A stretch of DNA of 64,000 nucleotides, from contig NZ_JBJHZZ010000001.1 of the NCBI RefSeq assembly GCF_045310675.1, positions 682,001 through 746,000 on the forward strand, read 5' to 3'. Shown piece after piece: positions 44,298 through 52,529 of this stretch (position 1 is the stretch's first letter; every line of letters starts with the position of its first letter). Origin of the DNA: Clostridium_AT stratigraminis (GTDB taxonomy: Bacteria; Bacillota; Clostridia; Clostridiales; Clostridiaceae). Below the pieces are notes generated by a model. It was not told where the DNA came from. It did not search any database and saw nothing but the letters and a program-made list of their open reading frames with translations. The position numbers and the translations under genes were made by a program.

Positions 44298-45086
44298 TTG
44301 AACATTATAGCTTGTATTAAACAGGTGCCTGGCACCACAAAGGTGGAAGTAGATCCAGTTACTGGGGTATTAAAAAGAGATGGAATAGAGTCTAAAATGA
44401 ATCCCTATGATCTATATGCTCTTGAAACTGCAGTAAGACTTAAGGAACAGGTAGGGGGAATAGTTAAGGTAATAAGCATGGGGCCTCCTCAAGCTAAGGA
44501 AATAATTAAGGAAGCTTATACAATGGGTGCAGACGAAGGTATGCTTATTTCTGACAGAAAATTTGCAGGTGCTGATGTTCTAGCTACCTCCTATACCTTA
44601 TCACAAGGAATAAGAAAGCTTGGTGATTATGAGGTTATTATCTGCGGCAAGCAAACAACTGATGGAGATACAGCACAGGTTGGTCCTGAAATTGCTGAGT
44701 ATTTAGGTATTCCTCATATAGCTAATGTGAGGAAAATAGAAGAATTAAATGAAAGTTCAATGTTAGTTGAAATGGACATGGGAGATACCATTGAAGTTTC
44801 TGAGATAAAGTTTCCATGCCTAATAACTGTTGATAAAGGAATATTTGAGCCAAGACTTCCTTCTTATAAAAAGAAGCTCTCTACTAAAGATAGAGTAATA
44901 TCTGTAACTAGTTTTAAGGATTTAGAAGATCAGGATGAAAATAAATACGGACTTAGTGGTTCACCAACTCAGGTGGAAAGAATCTTTCCGCCGAAAGTTA
45001 ATAAAGACCGTGAAATTTGGACAGGGAATGCAGAGGAAATAAGTAATAAAATTATAAATAAGCTTAAGGCTTTAAAGCTAGTATAG
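44298..45086 (+). CDS. Electron-transfer flavoprotein beta subunit (LctB-like)
   Basis: 262 residues from TTG at 44298 (NIIACIKQVPGTTKVEVD follows); an ATG at 44280 would place the GGAAGGAAGG ribosome site inside the gene. EtfB signature CGKQTTDGDTAQVGPEIAEY, and DRKFAGADVLATSYTLSQG for the AMP/FAD site. In lactate Etf complexes (LctBCD of Acetobacterium) this subunit carries the bifurcating FAD and takes part in NAD contact. First gene of a three-gene operon. Confidence 0.93.
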   Translation: MNIIACIKQVPGTTKVEVDPVTGVLKRDGIESKMNPYDLYALETAVRLKEQVGGIVKVISMGPPQAKEIIKEAYTMGADEGMLISDRKFAGADVLATSYTLSQGIRKLGDYEVIICGKQTTDGDTAQVGPEIAEYLGIPHIANVRKIEELNESSMLVEMDMGDTIEVSEIKFPCLITVDKGIFEPRLPSYKKKLSTKDRVISVTSFKDLEDQDENKYGLSGSPTQVERIFPPKVNKDREIWTGNAEEISNKIINKLKALKLV

Positions 45087-45087
45087 G

Positions 45088-45123
45088 TGCATAAAATAAT
45101 GCAGCATTGAGGAATGTAGGAGG
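45088..45123 (+). repeat. Hairpin-plus-ribosome-site repeat, copy 7 (diverged)
   Basis: Short stem TGCAT / ATGCA, then GCATTGAGGAATGTAGGAGG, 8 bp before the etfA ATG. The right half matches the repeat; the palindrome is shorter and different, so this copy is less certain. Confidence 0.5.
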
Positions 45124-45131
45124 TAAGTCGG

Positions 45132-46331
45132 ATGGGAAGGTTAGTTGTTAATCAAGATAAAATTATAAATGAAGAAGAACTTATTAATATATGCCCCTTT
45201 GGAGCAATAGAAAAAAATGAACAGGGTATTTCAATAAGTGCAGGCTGCAAAATGTGTAAGCTCTGCGTTAAAAATGGACCTACTGGTGCTGTAGAATTTA
45301 TTGAAGAGAAAGTAAAAGAAATAGACAAAAATATGTGGAAGGGTATCGCAGTATTTGTTGAGCATTTAGAAGGGGACATTCATCCTGTTACCTTAGAGCT
45401 AATAGGGAAGGCTAGGGAGTTGGCGGCAAAGATCAATCAGAAGGTATATTGTATTTTTATGGGCTATGATGTAACAGAAAAGGCAAATGAGCTTCTTTAT
45501 TATGGAGTAGATGAAGTAGCAGTCTATGATTATAGTGAACTTAAGCATTTTACCATAGAGCCTTATACTGCAGTATTTGAGGACTTTGTAAATAAGTATA
45601 AACCAGCAGCAATATTGGTAGGAGCAACCACTGTAGGGCGCTCTTTAGCCCCAAGACTAGCTGCTAGATTTAGAACTGGTCTAACTGCAGACTGTACAGT
45701 GCTGGATATGAAGGAAAATACTGACCTAGTACAAATAAGACCAGCTTTTGGCGGAAATATAATGGCACAAATAGCTACTCCAAACAGCAGACCACAGCTT
45801 GCTACAGTTAGGTACAAGGTTATGTCTGCACCGGAACGAACCTTAAAGGCAGCAGGAAGAACAACTATTTGCAGTTTAGATAAAGAAAAACTAACTTCAA
45901 ATATTAATGTGCTAAAGGTAATACCAAAGGTTAAAGAAAGTGGTATATCAGAAGCAGAAATAATTGTAGCGGTTGGAAGAGGCGTGAAGTCAGAAAAGGA
46001 CCTTGAAATGATTAAAGAACTTGTAGAGGTTTTAGGAGCAGAGCTAGCAGCAACAAGACCTTTAATTGAGAATGGATGGGTAGATGCTAAAAGGCAGGTT
46101 GGACTAAGTGGAAGAACTGTTAGACCAAAGCTTATAATAACCTTGGGAGTGTCTGGAGCCGTTCAATTTACAGCAGGTATGAACAATTCGGAATATATAT
46201 TTGCTATTAACAAAGATGAAAAGGCTCCAATATTTAAGACAGCTCATTATGGAATAGTTGGAGATATTTACGAAATTGTACCTAAATTAATTGAGAAAAT
46301 TAAGCAGGGAAAGGAGCTAAACAATAATTAA
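45132..46331 (+). CDS. Electron-transfer flavoprotein alpha subunit with N-terminal Fe-S domain (LctC-like)
   Basis: 399 residues, longer than plain EtfA (~320). The extra ~60 N-terminal residues have cysteines in INICPFGAIEKN and AGCKMCKLCVKNGPTGAVEF, enough for one [4Fe-4S] cluster in a half-ferredoxin fold, as in LctC. The EtfA body follows: GATTVGRSLAPRLAARFRTG, GLSGRTVRPKLIITLGVSGA and QFTAGMNNSEYIFAIN, the FAD signature. The cluster probably relays electrons to ferredoxin. The last residues (ELNNN) are encoded inside a hairpin repeat. Confidence 0.93.
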   Translation: MGRLVVNQDKIINEEELINICPFGAIEKNEQGISISAGCKMCKLCVKNGPTGAVEFIEEKVKEIDKNMWKGIAVFVEHLEGDIHPVTLELIGKARELAAKINQKVYCIFMGYDVTEKANELLYYGVDEVAVYDYSELKHFTIEPYTAVFEDFVNKYKPAAILVGATTVGRSLAPRLAARFRTGLTADCTVLDMKENTDLVQIRPAFGGNIMAQIATPNSRPQLATVRYKVMSAPERTLKAAGRTTICSLDKEKLTSNINVLKVIPKVKESGISEAEIIVAVGRGVKSEKDLEMIKELVEVLGAELAATRPLIENGWVDAKRQVGLSGRTVRPKLIITLGVSGAVQFTAGMNNSEYIFAINKDEKAPIFKTAHYGIVGDIYEIVPKLIEKIKQGKELNNN

Positions 46332-46409
46332 TTGTTTAGTGCAGAATAAGGAATACAAGGGGCGTAGGGATTAATAATCCATACGTGCAGAATTAGGAAT
46401 ACAAGGGGG
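46317..46409 (+). repeat. Hairpin-plus-ribosome-site repeats, copies 8 and 9
   Basis: Two good units in tandem. 46317-46362: CTAAACAA / TTGTTTAG around TAATTAA, then TGCAGAATAAGGAATACAAG and GGG; it contains the etfA stop codon. 46363-46409: CGTAGGGATTA / TAATCCATACG, then TGCAGAATTAGGAATACAAG and GGGG, 6 bp before the dehydrogenase ATG. The stems differ in sequence but stay paired. Confidence 0.8.
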
Positions 46410-46415
46410 TCCACA

Positions 46416-47816
46416 ATGCAGTATAAGAATGTTAATTTAGCAGATATAGAATACATTACGACTTTAATTAATGATAAAGAAAGAATATTTGTAGGAGAAG
46501 AAATAAATGAAGATTACAGCCATGATGAATTAGGTGCAGTTAAAAATATGCCGGAAATAGTAGTTAAGGTTTTAAAAACAGAAGAAGTTTCAAAAATAAT
46601 GAAGTATGCCTATGAAAAAAATATACCAGTAACTCCAAGAGGTTCAGGTACTGGCCTTGTAGGAGCCGCAGTACCAATTTTTGGAGGAATTGTTATAGAT
46701 TTAAGTGCTATGAATAATATACTTGAATTAGATGAAGAAAACTTAACTTTAACTGTGGAGCCAGGAGTTCTGCTTATGGAAATATTAAAATTTGTTCAAG
46801 AGCATGACTTATTCTATCCTCCAGATCCAGGCGAAAAAACAGCTACTATTGGCGGAAACATTAATACCAATGCTGGTGGTATGAGAGCAGTAAAATACGG
46901 AGTTACAAGGGATTATGTAAGGGGACTTGAGGTTGTTCTTCCTAACGGAGAAATCTTAGAGTTTGGAGGTAAGGTAGTTAAAAACAGCTCTGGCTATAGC
47001 ATAAAGGATCTTATAATAGGTTCTGAAGGAACTTTAGGAATAGTTACAAAGGCCATACTAAGATTATTACCCCTTCCCAAAAAGGCTGTGAGCTTGCTAA
47101 TTCCATTTCCTAGCCTGGAATCTGCTATTGAAACAGTACCTAAAATAATAAAATCGAAATCTATACCAACAGCTATTGAATTTATGCAAAGATCAGCCAT
47201 AGTTGCTGCAGAAGAATTTTTGGGTAAAAAGTTTCCTGATAACAGCTCTGATGCATACTTGCTTCTAACCTTTGACGGTAATAGTAAGGAAGAAATTGAA
47301 GGAAATTATGAAAATGTAGCAAATATTTGTATAGAAGCAGGAGCGATTGATGTATTTATATCAGACACAGAAGAGAGACAGGAGTCCATCTGGTCTGCTA
47401 GAGGAGCATTTCTTGAGGCAATAAAAGCATCCACTACAGAAATGGATGAGGTGGATGTAGTAGTTCCGAGAAACAAAGTAGCAGAATTCATCAAGTTTAC
47501 TCATGAGCTGGAAAAGAAATTTAATATAAGAATAAGAAGCTTTGGGCATGCAGGCGACGGAAATCTGCACATATATATTTTAAGAGATGCTTTAGATGAA
47601 AAAACTTGGAAACACAAGCTTTCAGAGGTTATGGAATGTATGTATAAAAGAGGAAGGGAGCTAAATGGACAAGTATCTGGAGAGCACGGTATTGGTTTTG
47701 CAAAGAGACCATATTTAAAAGAATCGTTAGCACCAGAATTAATTACTGTAATGAGGGGAATTAAGATGGCCTTTGATCCTAATAACATACTTAATCCAGG
47801 AAAGATTTGCAACTAA
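46416..47816 (+). CDS. FAD-linked lactate (2-hydroxyacid) dehydrogenase (LctD/GlcD-like)
   Basis: 466 residues. FAD-binding PCMH domain with PRGSGTGLVGAAVPIFGGIV, DPGEKTATIGGNINTNAGGM and GSEGTLGIVTKAILRLLPLP; C-terminal substrate domain with RIRSFGHAGDGNLHIYILRD and VSGEHGIGFAKRPYL. In LctBCD, this subunit oxidises lactate to pyruvate, and the Etf subunits couple that to NAD reduction driven by ferredoxin. Gene order regulator, EtfB, EtfA, dehydrogenase is as in the A. woodii locus, without a permease gene here. D-lactate is the likely substrate for this family. Confidence 0.93.
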   Translation: MQYKNVNLADIEYITTLINDKERIFVGEEINEDYSHDELGAVKNMPEIVVKVLKTEEVSKIMKYAYEKNIPVTPRGSGTGLVGAAVPIFGGIVIDLSAMNNILELDEENLTLTVEPGVLLMEILKFVQEHDLFYPPDPGEKTATIGGNINTNAGGMRAVKYGVTRDYVRGLEVVLPNGEILEFGGKVVKNSSGYSIKDLIIGSEGTLGIVTKAILRLLPLPKKAVSLLIPFPSLESAIETVPKIIKSKSIPTAIEFMQRSAIVAAEEFLGKKFPDNSSDAYLLLTFDGNSKEEIEGNYENVANICIEAGAIDVFISDTEERQESIWSARGAFLEAIKASTTEMDEVDVVVPRNKVAEFIKFTHELEKKFNIRIRSFGHAGDGNLHIYILRDALDEKTWKHKLSEVMECMYKRGRELNGQVSGEHGIGFAKRPYLKESLAPELITVMRGIKMAFDPNNILNPGKICN

Positions 47817-47845
47817 TAATTTTATTAGAATAAAATGGCGGACAT

Positions 47846-47887
47846 AAAAGCAAAAGTTTTATTTAAAGGGCGTAGCTTTTGCTTTTT
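47846..47887 (+). terminator. Terminator of the Etf/lactate dehydrogenase operon
   Basis: AAAAGCAAAAG (47846-47856) / CTTTTGCTTTT (47876-47886), then T and CATC. Confidence 0.85.
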
Positions 47888-47908
47888 CATCTAAGCTTTA
47901 TATTGCTT

Positions 47909-48325
47909 TTATTGTGCAAGCAATGAACCAGTAATGGTAGCATTAGCCACTGCACCAGGTGTTTGAGGAGCAGGTATTCCTTGGGCCCTTAAAGAAGCTT
48001 CAATAAGAAGTGCTGAATAGGATAGAATTCCTGCAAAAAGAGCAGCAGATGAACTTATGAGTTTCAGGTTATTAGCGTAGGTAGTAACGCCAGGGGCAAT
48101 CTGCTGTTCATTAGCTTCTTGAATTGCTGCTATTTTAATTAAATAGTTTGAAGCAAGACCTATTGTAGCAGCTATAATATAAATACTATCTCTTTCCGAT
48201 GTAACTCTATTTAAATTGTTAATTATTGAAGAAATCAATATTAATTCACTAGCTAATGCTGCTGTATCTTTTGATCTAGCAGTTGTAGCCGGATTAGATC
48301 TTGGGTTTGCTGCATTTGTCTCCAT
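47909..48325 (-). CDS. Small hydrophobic protein of unknown function
   Basis: 138 residues. Polar N-terminus METNAANPRSNPATTARSKD, then moderately hydrophobic helices ALASELILISSIINNLNRVT, SIYIIAATIGLASNYLIKIA and LISSSAALFAGILSYSALLI, and a flexible A/P/G tail. No family known to me. AAAGGCGGGTGCCTA lies upstream of the ATG. Confidence 0.7.
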   Translation of the reverse strand: METNAANPRSNPATTARSKDTAALASELILISSIINNLNRVTSERDSIYIIAATIGLASNYLIKIAAIQEANEQQIAPGVTTYANNLKLISSSAALFAGILSYSALLIEASLRAQGIPAPQTPGAVANATITGSLLAQ

Positions 48326-48544
48326 TAGGCACCCGCCTTTAAGATTATTATCTATTATATTATTATATTTTGTATTTAATATATTGGCTACAATAATAGA
48401 GATATCTATAAACTAAATAAGCACTAGAGCAATTTCTTCTAAAAAGCTCTAGTACCTATATTTTTTTAGTTATAAATTCTAGCATCTTTGGATCTCCTTA
48501 AAAAAGTATTGTACATTGGACTAATCCCTGCCTTCTATTTGTAG
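48326..48544. other. Intergenic with one hairpin
   Basis: ACTAGAGC (about 48423) / GCTCTAGT (about 48446) with a 15-nt loop, then ACCTATATTTTTTT on the plus strand. No plus-strand gene precedes it, so it may instead be the end of the minus-strand small ORF at 48545. Confidence 0.5.
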
Positions 48545-48685
48545 TTAGAACAATCCTTTAGTAACACTTATTACACAAAAATCGCTAATTTTTCCTTCAG
48601 AATCAATACATATCATCGGCTTTCCATTGTAGTTTGATATAATTTTTTTTGCTATATTTTCTATCTTAACTTTATTTGATTTCAT
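48545..48685 (-). CDS. Small ORF (46 aa), unknown function
   Basis: AAAAAGGAGTTGATTTT precedes the ATG at 48685, a strong ribosome site with 8-bp spacing. Product starts MKSNKVKIENIAKKIISNYN and continues GKPMICIDSEGKISDFCVIS to TKGLF, a plausible small alpha/beta fold. No membrane helix or known motif. Judged real on the ribosome site and amino-acid composition. Confidence 0.6.
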   Translation of the reverse strand: MKSNKVKIENIAKKIISNYNGKPMICIDSEGKISDFCVISVTKGLF

Positions 48686-48858
48686 AAAATCAACTCCTTT
48701 TTTTGATATTATGAAGTTTTGTTATTACTATAATATAATATAATTTAAATATTGTCAATATTACTTATTAAATAATAATTAATATTGACAGAATGTTAAA
48801 ATATTAATTTTATTAGATATGAAATTACAATAATTTCATATCTCTGCAATTATTTAAT

Positions 48859-48886
48859 CAAAAAAAGAAGGAGCCGAAACTCCATC
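48859..48886 (-). terminator. Terminator of the zinc-ribbon gene
   Basis: GGAG (48870-48873) / CTCC (48880-48883), reading on the minus strand GGAGTTTCGGCTCC followed by TTCTTTTTTT. Confidence 0.8.
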
Positions 48887-48891
48887 TTTAT

Positions 48892-49209
48892 CTATAAGGC
48901 AATGGCTCTATGCTCATTACTAATTCTAAATGAATGAATAAATTTGTGTACATTGCATCTGCATTCCATATCCTTAGGGTCTATACAGCACTTCATTTTA
49001 ATTAAAAGCTCTACTGCTTCATCTTTAGTCAAATCGATTCTTCTAAAAGGTTTACCGCCTACCTTTGTACTAATATTCTCGTAAAAATAATATTTATTAC
49101 ATTTCTCACAAAAGGTAATATAAGATCGTTTTGGATCTCCAATAGAATTTGTATTTACTATACCAGTAACAAATTTGTCTTCAGAACCACAAGCAGAGCA
49201 TTTATACAT
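48892..49209 (-). CDS. Zinc-ribbon protein of unknown function
   Basis: 105 residues. MYKCSACGSEDKFVTGIVNT and FCEKCNKYYFYENI give CxxC-x~28-CxxC, a zinc ribbon. A second cysteine group is near the end (KCCIDPKDMECRCNVHKF). Possibly nucleic-acid or protein binding. AAAGGGGGAAGTT precedes the ATG. Single gene with its own terminator. Confidence 0.75.
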   Translation of the reverse strand: MYKCSACGSEDKFVTGIVNTNSIGDPKRSYITFCEKCNKYYFYENISTKVGGKPFRRIDLTKDEAVELLIKMKCCIDPKDMECRCNVHKFIHSFRISNEHRAIAL

Positions 49210-49451
49210 ACAACTTCCCCCTTTATTTAATGTAGATGATTGTTACAAAAATAACAATGTGCTATACTAATAAATGAATAATACAGCATAAAGGTTATTT
49301 ATTTATAATATATGCTATACATATAAAAAAATCAAGTAAATATTCAGAAAATTTAAAAAATAAATCTAATATTTACTTCAAAAATTTAGGTGGTTTAATT
49401 AACTCTAAAAGAGTAATATAATGAGATAAAAATAGTAAAGGTGGTTTTTAC

Positions 49452-49988
49452 TTGAAGTATATTGCTTTTCTTAGAGGAATAAATGTTAGCGGCAGAAATA
49501 GCATAAAAATGGCAGCTTTAAAAGCTATGTTTGAATCTCTTTGCTTTAATAAGGTAGAAACTTATATCCAAAGCGGCAATGTAATTTTTGAATTTAAGGC
49601 TTGTGATACCGTGAGTTTAGAAGTAAAAATTAAAGAAGAGATAAGTAAAATCTTTGGATTTCATGTGGAGACAATGGTACGTACGATAGAAGAGCTAATA
49701 AATATAATAAGCAATAATCCATTAGCTGAGGAAGTTAACATTGAAATTGATAAGCTCCACGTAACTTTATTGATGAATGAACCAGAGGAAGCTATAATAG
49801 ATTCTTTAGTTCTAAAGAAAGAAGAAAATGAAAAGTACATAATACGAGGAAAAGAGATTTATTTATATTGTCCCAATGGTTATGGAAATACTAAATTAAA
49901 TAATACTATCTTAGAGAAAAAGTTAAAGGTTGCGGCTACAACAAGAAATTGGAAGACAATGAATAAGCTGCTGGAAATGATGAAATAG
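49452..49988 (+). CDS. DUF1697 protein
   Basis: 178 residues from a TTG start behind AAAGGTGG. DUF1697 marks: YIAFLRGINVSGRNSIKMAA, NKVETYIQSGNVIFEFKA and the end NNTILEKKLKVAATTRNWKT. Family function is unknown. Followed after 15 bp by msrB, likely in one transcript. Confidence 0.9.
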   Translation: MKYIAFLRGINVSGRNSIKMAALKAMFESLCFNKVETYIQSGNVIFEFKACDTVSLEVKIKEEISKIFGFHVETMVRTIEELINIISNNPLAEEVNIEIDKLHVTLLMNEPEEAIIDSLVLKKEENEKYIIRGKEIYLYCPNGYGNTKLNNTILEKKLKVAATTRNWKTMNKLLEMMK

Positions 49989-50003
49989 AAAAGGAGTGTC
50001 CAT

Positions 50004-50468
50004 ATGATAAAAAAATATAATAAGCCAAGCAAAGAAGAGCTAAAAGAAAAGCTAAATGTGCTGCAGTACAAGGTTACACAGGAAAATGCAACAGAAATTC
50101 CCTTTAGAAATAGCTATGACAATCATTTTGAAAAAGGAATATATGTAGATATTGTTTCTGGAGAACCGCTGTTTTCATCAACGGTTAAATATAATTCTGG
50201 CTGTGGCTGGCCAGCATTTACTAAACCAATAAGCAGAGAGTTTATAAAGGAAAAAGCTGATTTTAGCCATGATATGCATAGAATTGAAGTTAGAAGTAAT
50301 AGTGCTGACTCTCATCTAGGCCATGTTTTTAATGATGGGCCTATAGCAGAAGGTGGATTGAGGTATTGTATCAATTCTGCAGCTTTAAGGTTTATTCCTT
50401 TGGATAAAATGAAGGAAGAAGGATATGAGGAATATATTCCATTAGTTGAAAATAAAAAACAGATTTAA
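50004..50468 (+). CDS. msrB: Peptide-methionine (R)-S-oxide reductase MsrB
   Basis: 154 residues. MsrB family: YNSGCGWPAFTKPIS, SADSHLGHVFNDGP and the catalytic cysteine in GLRYCINSAALRF. The paired CxxC motifs of zinc-bound MsrBs are absent, as in many Firmicutes. Reduces methionine R-sulfoxide in proteins, using thioredoxin. AAAAGGAGTGTCCAT precedes the ATG. Confidence 0.95.
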   Translation: MIKKYNKPSKEELKEKLNVLQYKVTQENATEIPFRNSYDNHFEKGIYVDIVSGEPLFSSTVKYNSGCGWPAFTKPISREFIKEKADFSHDMHRIEVRSNSADSHLGHVFNDGPIAEGGLRYCINSAALRFIPLDKMKEEGYEEYIPLVENKKQI

Positions 50469-50602
50469 GTGAAAGGATTTAAGTATATTATAGTATTATA
50501 TGTATAGACTACGATATTTTTATAATTTAAAATTAATTTACTTCTGTATAGGACCATATAAGTTATATAAACATATACTGATATATTAGAGGTGATGTTT
50601 AT

Positions 50603-50923
50603 ATGAGCAAATTAAGGGTTATGTTTTTTAAGAAAGGCTATGCAGAGCCATTATATACTGTAAAGGACATATCTGAGAGAAGTGTGAAGGAACAAAAAGA
50701 ACTTCCTCCTGTAGAACGTGGCTTTGAGGACTTGGATACTGCGGCTGATGCGGTAATTATAGACATGTATATGAATTCAGATAAATTAGAGCTTAAGGAT
50801 GGACTTTATAAAATAAACAGCAGAAGGTTTAAAGCAACTGAACCTAGAGCCTTATGGATAGAGGTGGAACTGCTGGAAACATGGGAAAGAAAATCTGTAA
50901 GACAAAGAAAAGGAAAAGAGTAA
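50603..50923 (+). CDS. Hypothetical protein
   Basis: 106 residues, GAGGTGATG upstream. Starts SKLRVMFFKKGYAEPLYTVK, has ERGFEDLDTAADAVIIDMYM and ends with a basic tail (ERKSVRQRKGKE). Soluble. No family recognised. Single gene. Confidence 0.75.
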   Translation: MSKLRVMFFKKGYAEPLYTVKDISERSVKEQKELPPVERGFEDLDTAADAVIIDMYMNSDKLELKDGLYKINSRRFKATEPRALWIEVELLETWERKSVRQRKGKE

Positions 50924-51067
50924 CATAAATCTAAAAGGTTTTAGCTATTGCTAAAGTCTTTAATTCATTTATATATAAATTTTATAGAGAAAAATGATAC
51001 TATATTAATTATAAAATAGTGATAATATAATAATATTAAAAGTATTAGCCTTATGGAGGTAAGAAAA

Positions 51068-51628
51068 TTGAACGAAACATTACAAATTATAAGAAACAGA
51101 AGAAGCATAAGAGCTTTTAAAAATGAACAAATTAAAGAGGAAGAGCTTAAAGAAATTATAGATGCTGCAATATACGCACCAAGCGCATCTAATAAGCAGC
51201 CCTGGCATTTTACGGTGGTTCAAAACAAGGAACTTCTTGATTTATTAAATAATAGCTTCAAGGAGCTAGCAAAAAAATCAGACAATGATTATATTAAAAG
51301 AGTTGGTGACAATGAGAACTTTAATGTGTTTTACAATGCACCAACTGTAATACTAGTCTCTGGTGATGAAAATAACCATTATGCAGCTGTTGACTGTGCA
51401 GCAGCTGTAGAAAATATGCTTTTAGCAGCTGAAGCACAAGGGATTGGTGGCTGTTGGATTGGATTTATAGCTTATGTGTTTAATAGTGAAAGAGGTAGGG
51501 AATTTTCTAAGAAAGTAGGAATTCCGGAGGGGTATAAGCAAATTCATGCCCTAGCCCTTGGCTATAAAAAAATTATTAGAACTATTGCACCTGCTAGAAA
51601 GGAAAACTCAGTAAATTACATTAGGTAA
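51068..51628 (+). CDS. Nitroreductase-family protein
   Basis: 186 residues from TTG at 51068; the GGAGG at 51055 would be inside the gene if the ATG at 51053 were used. Nitroreductase fold: IIRNRRSIRAFKNEQIKEEE, DAAIYAPSASNKQPWHFTVV (FMN-binding), VENMLLAAEAQGIGGCWIGF and a late basic segment. Likely FMN-dependent NAD(P)H oxidoreductase; natural substrate unknown. Confidence 0.9.
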   Translation: MNETLQIIRNRRSIRAFKNEQIKEEELKEIIDAAIYAPSASNKQPWHFTVVQNKELLDLLNNSFKELAKKSDNDYIKRVGDNENFNVFYNAPTVILVSGDENNHYAAVDCAAAVENMLLAAEAQGIGGCWIGFIAYVFNSERGREFSKKVGIPEGYKQIHALALGYKKIIRTIAPARKENSVNYIR

Positions 51629-51680
51629 ATGATAGGTTACTGCCATAATAATTAAATATAAGAAGATTTGTATTAATTCA

Positions 51681-51720
51681 AACCTAGCAGATATAAATTT
51701 ATCTGCTAGGTTTTCCTTTT
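51681..51720 (+). terminator. Terminator
   Basis: Perfect stem AACCTAGCAGAT (51681-51692) / ATCTGCTAGGTT (51701-51712), then TTCCTTTT. Confidence 0.88.
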
Positions 51721-51830
51721 ACTATGAATAATAGATTCACTTATCCTTAGGCAAATAGTTACAAAGCTATATACTCATTAATGTGATATAATATTATTTA
51801 GCAATTTAACAATACAAAGGAATTGATTTT

Positions 51831-52472
51831 ATGAAAAATAAATTAAAGGATTTTGTTGAAGAACTGGCTATGACAGAAGTAACTAAAAATGTTTATAACC
51901 AGTATTCCTATAAAATTGAAGAAAACAAGATAAGAAGAAAAAATCTTCAAGTATACTTTGAGTATATGCATAAACAAAAACCAGAAGTTTTACTTGTTGG
52001 TGAGGCTCCGGGTTATAGAGGCTGCAGGTTAACAGGAGTTCCATTTACAAGTGAATACCTTCTTATGAATAATATGAAGGGAATGAAGGTTTTTGGAAGA
52101 GAGGCAGGATACAGATTGGCCTCAAATAATGAGAAGCTCCTTAAAGAAGCTACTTCCACAATAATATGGGATACTATAATAAAATATGATATAAAGTCCT
52201 TAGGGTGGAATGCCTTCCCCTTTCATCCACATAAGGAAGGTAACTTTGAAAGCAATAGAACTCCACTAAAAGCTGAACTTACAATAGGAGAAAAGCCACT
52301 TCTAAAAATGATTGAGATTTTTAATATAAAAAGGATAGTAGCTGTAGGCACGAAGGCTGAACAGACACTTGCAAAACTAAATATTAACTGTATAAAGGTA
52401 AGACATCCAGCTCAGGGTGGTAAAAATGAATTTGTAGAGGGATTAAGAAGAATAAAAGGTATGGAACAATAA
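51831..52472 (+). CDS. Uracil-DNA glycosylase superfamily protein
   Basis: 213 residues. UDG-superfamily motif 1 VLLVGEAPGYRGCRLTGVPF and motif 2 region VRHPAQGGKNEFVEGL (HP with a following loop); NAFPFHPHKEG in the middle. N-terminal ~45 residues helical. May remove damaged bases or be a divergent member without catalysis; there is no cysteine set for a Fe-S cluster of family 4/5. TTTGA with AAAGGAATTGATTTT upstream. Single gene. Confidence 0.82.
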   Translation: MKNKLKDFVEELAMTEVTKNVYNQYSYKIEENKIRRKNLQVYFEYMHKQKPEVLLVGEAPGYRGCRLTGVPFTSEYLLMNNMKGMKVFGREAGYRLASNNEKLLKEATSTIIWDTIIKYDIKSLGWNAFPFHPHKEGNFESNRTPLKAELTIGEKPLLKMIEIFNIKRIVAVGTKAEQTLAKLNINCIKVRHPAQGGKNEFVEGLRRIKGMEQ

Positions 52473-52529
52473 TTATATAAAACTAAATGAAATACTAAAA
52501 GAAAAAATATTTAAGGAGCAGATATCGTA

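Noticed and set aside
47994..48325. Homology between the two small membrane proteins at 5972 and 47909
   Set aside because: Only loose similarity of hydrophobic segments; not enough to claim a family.
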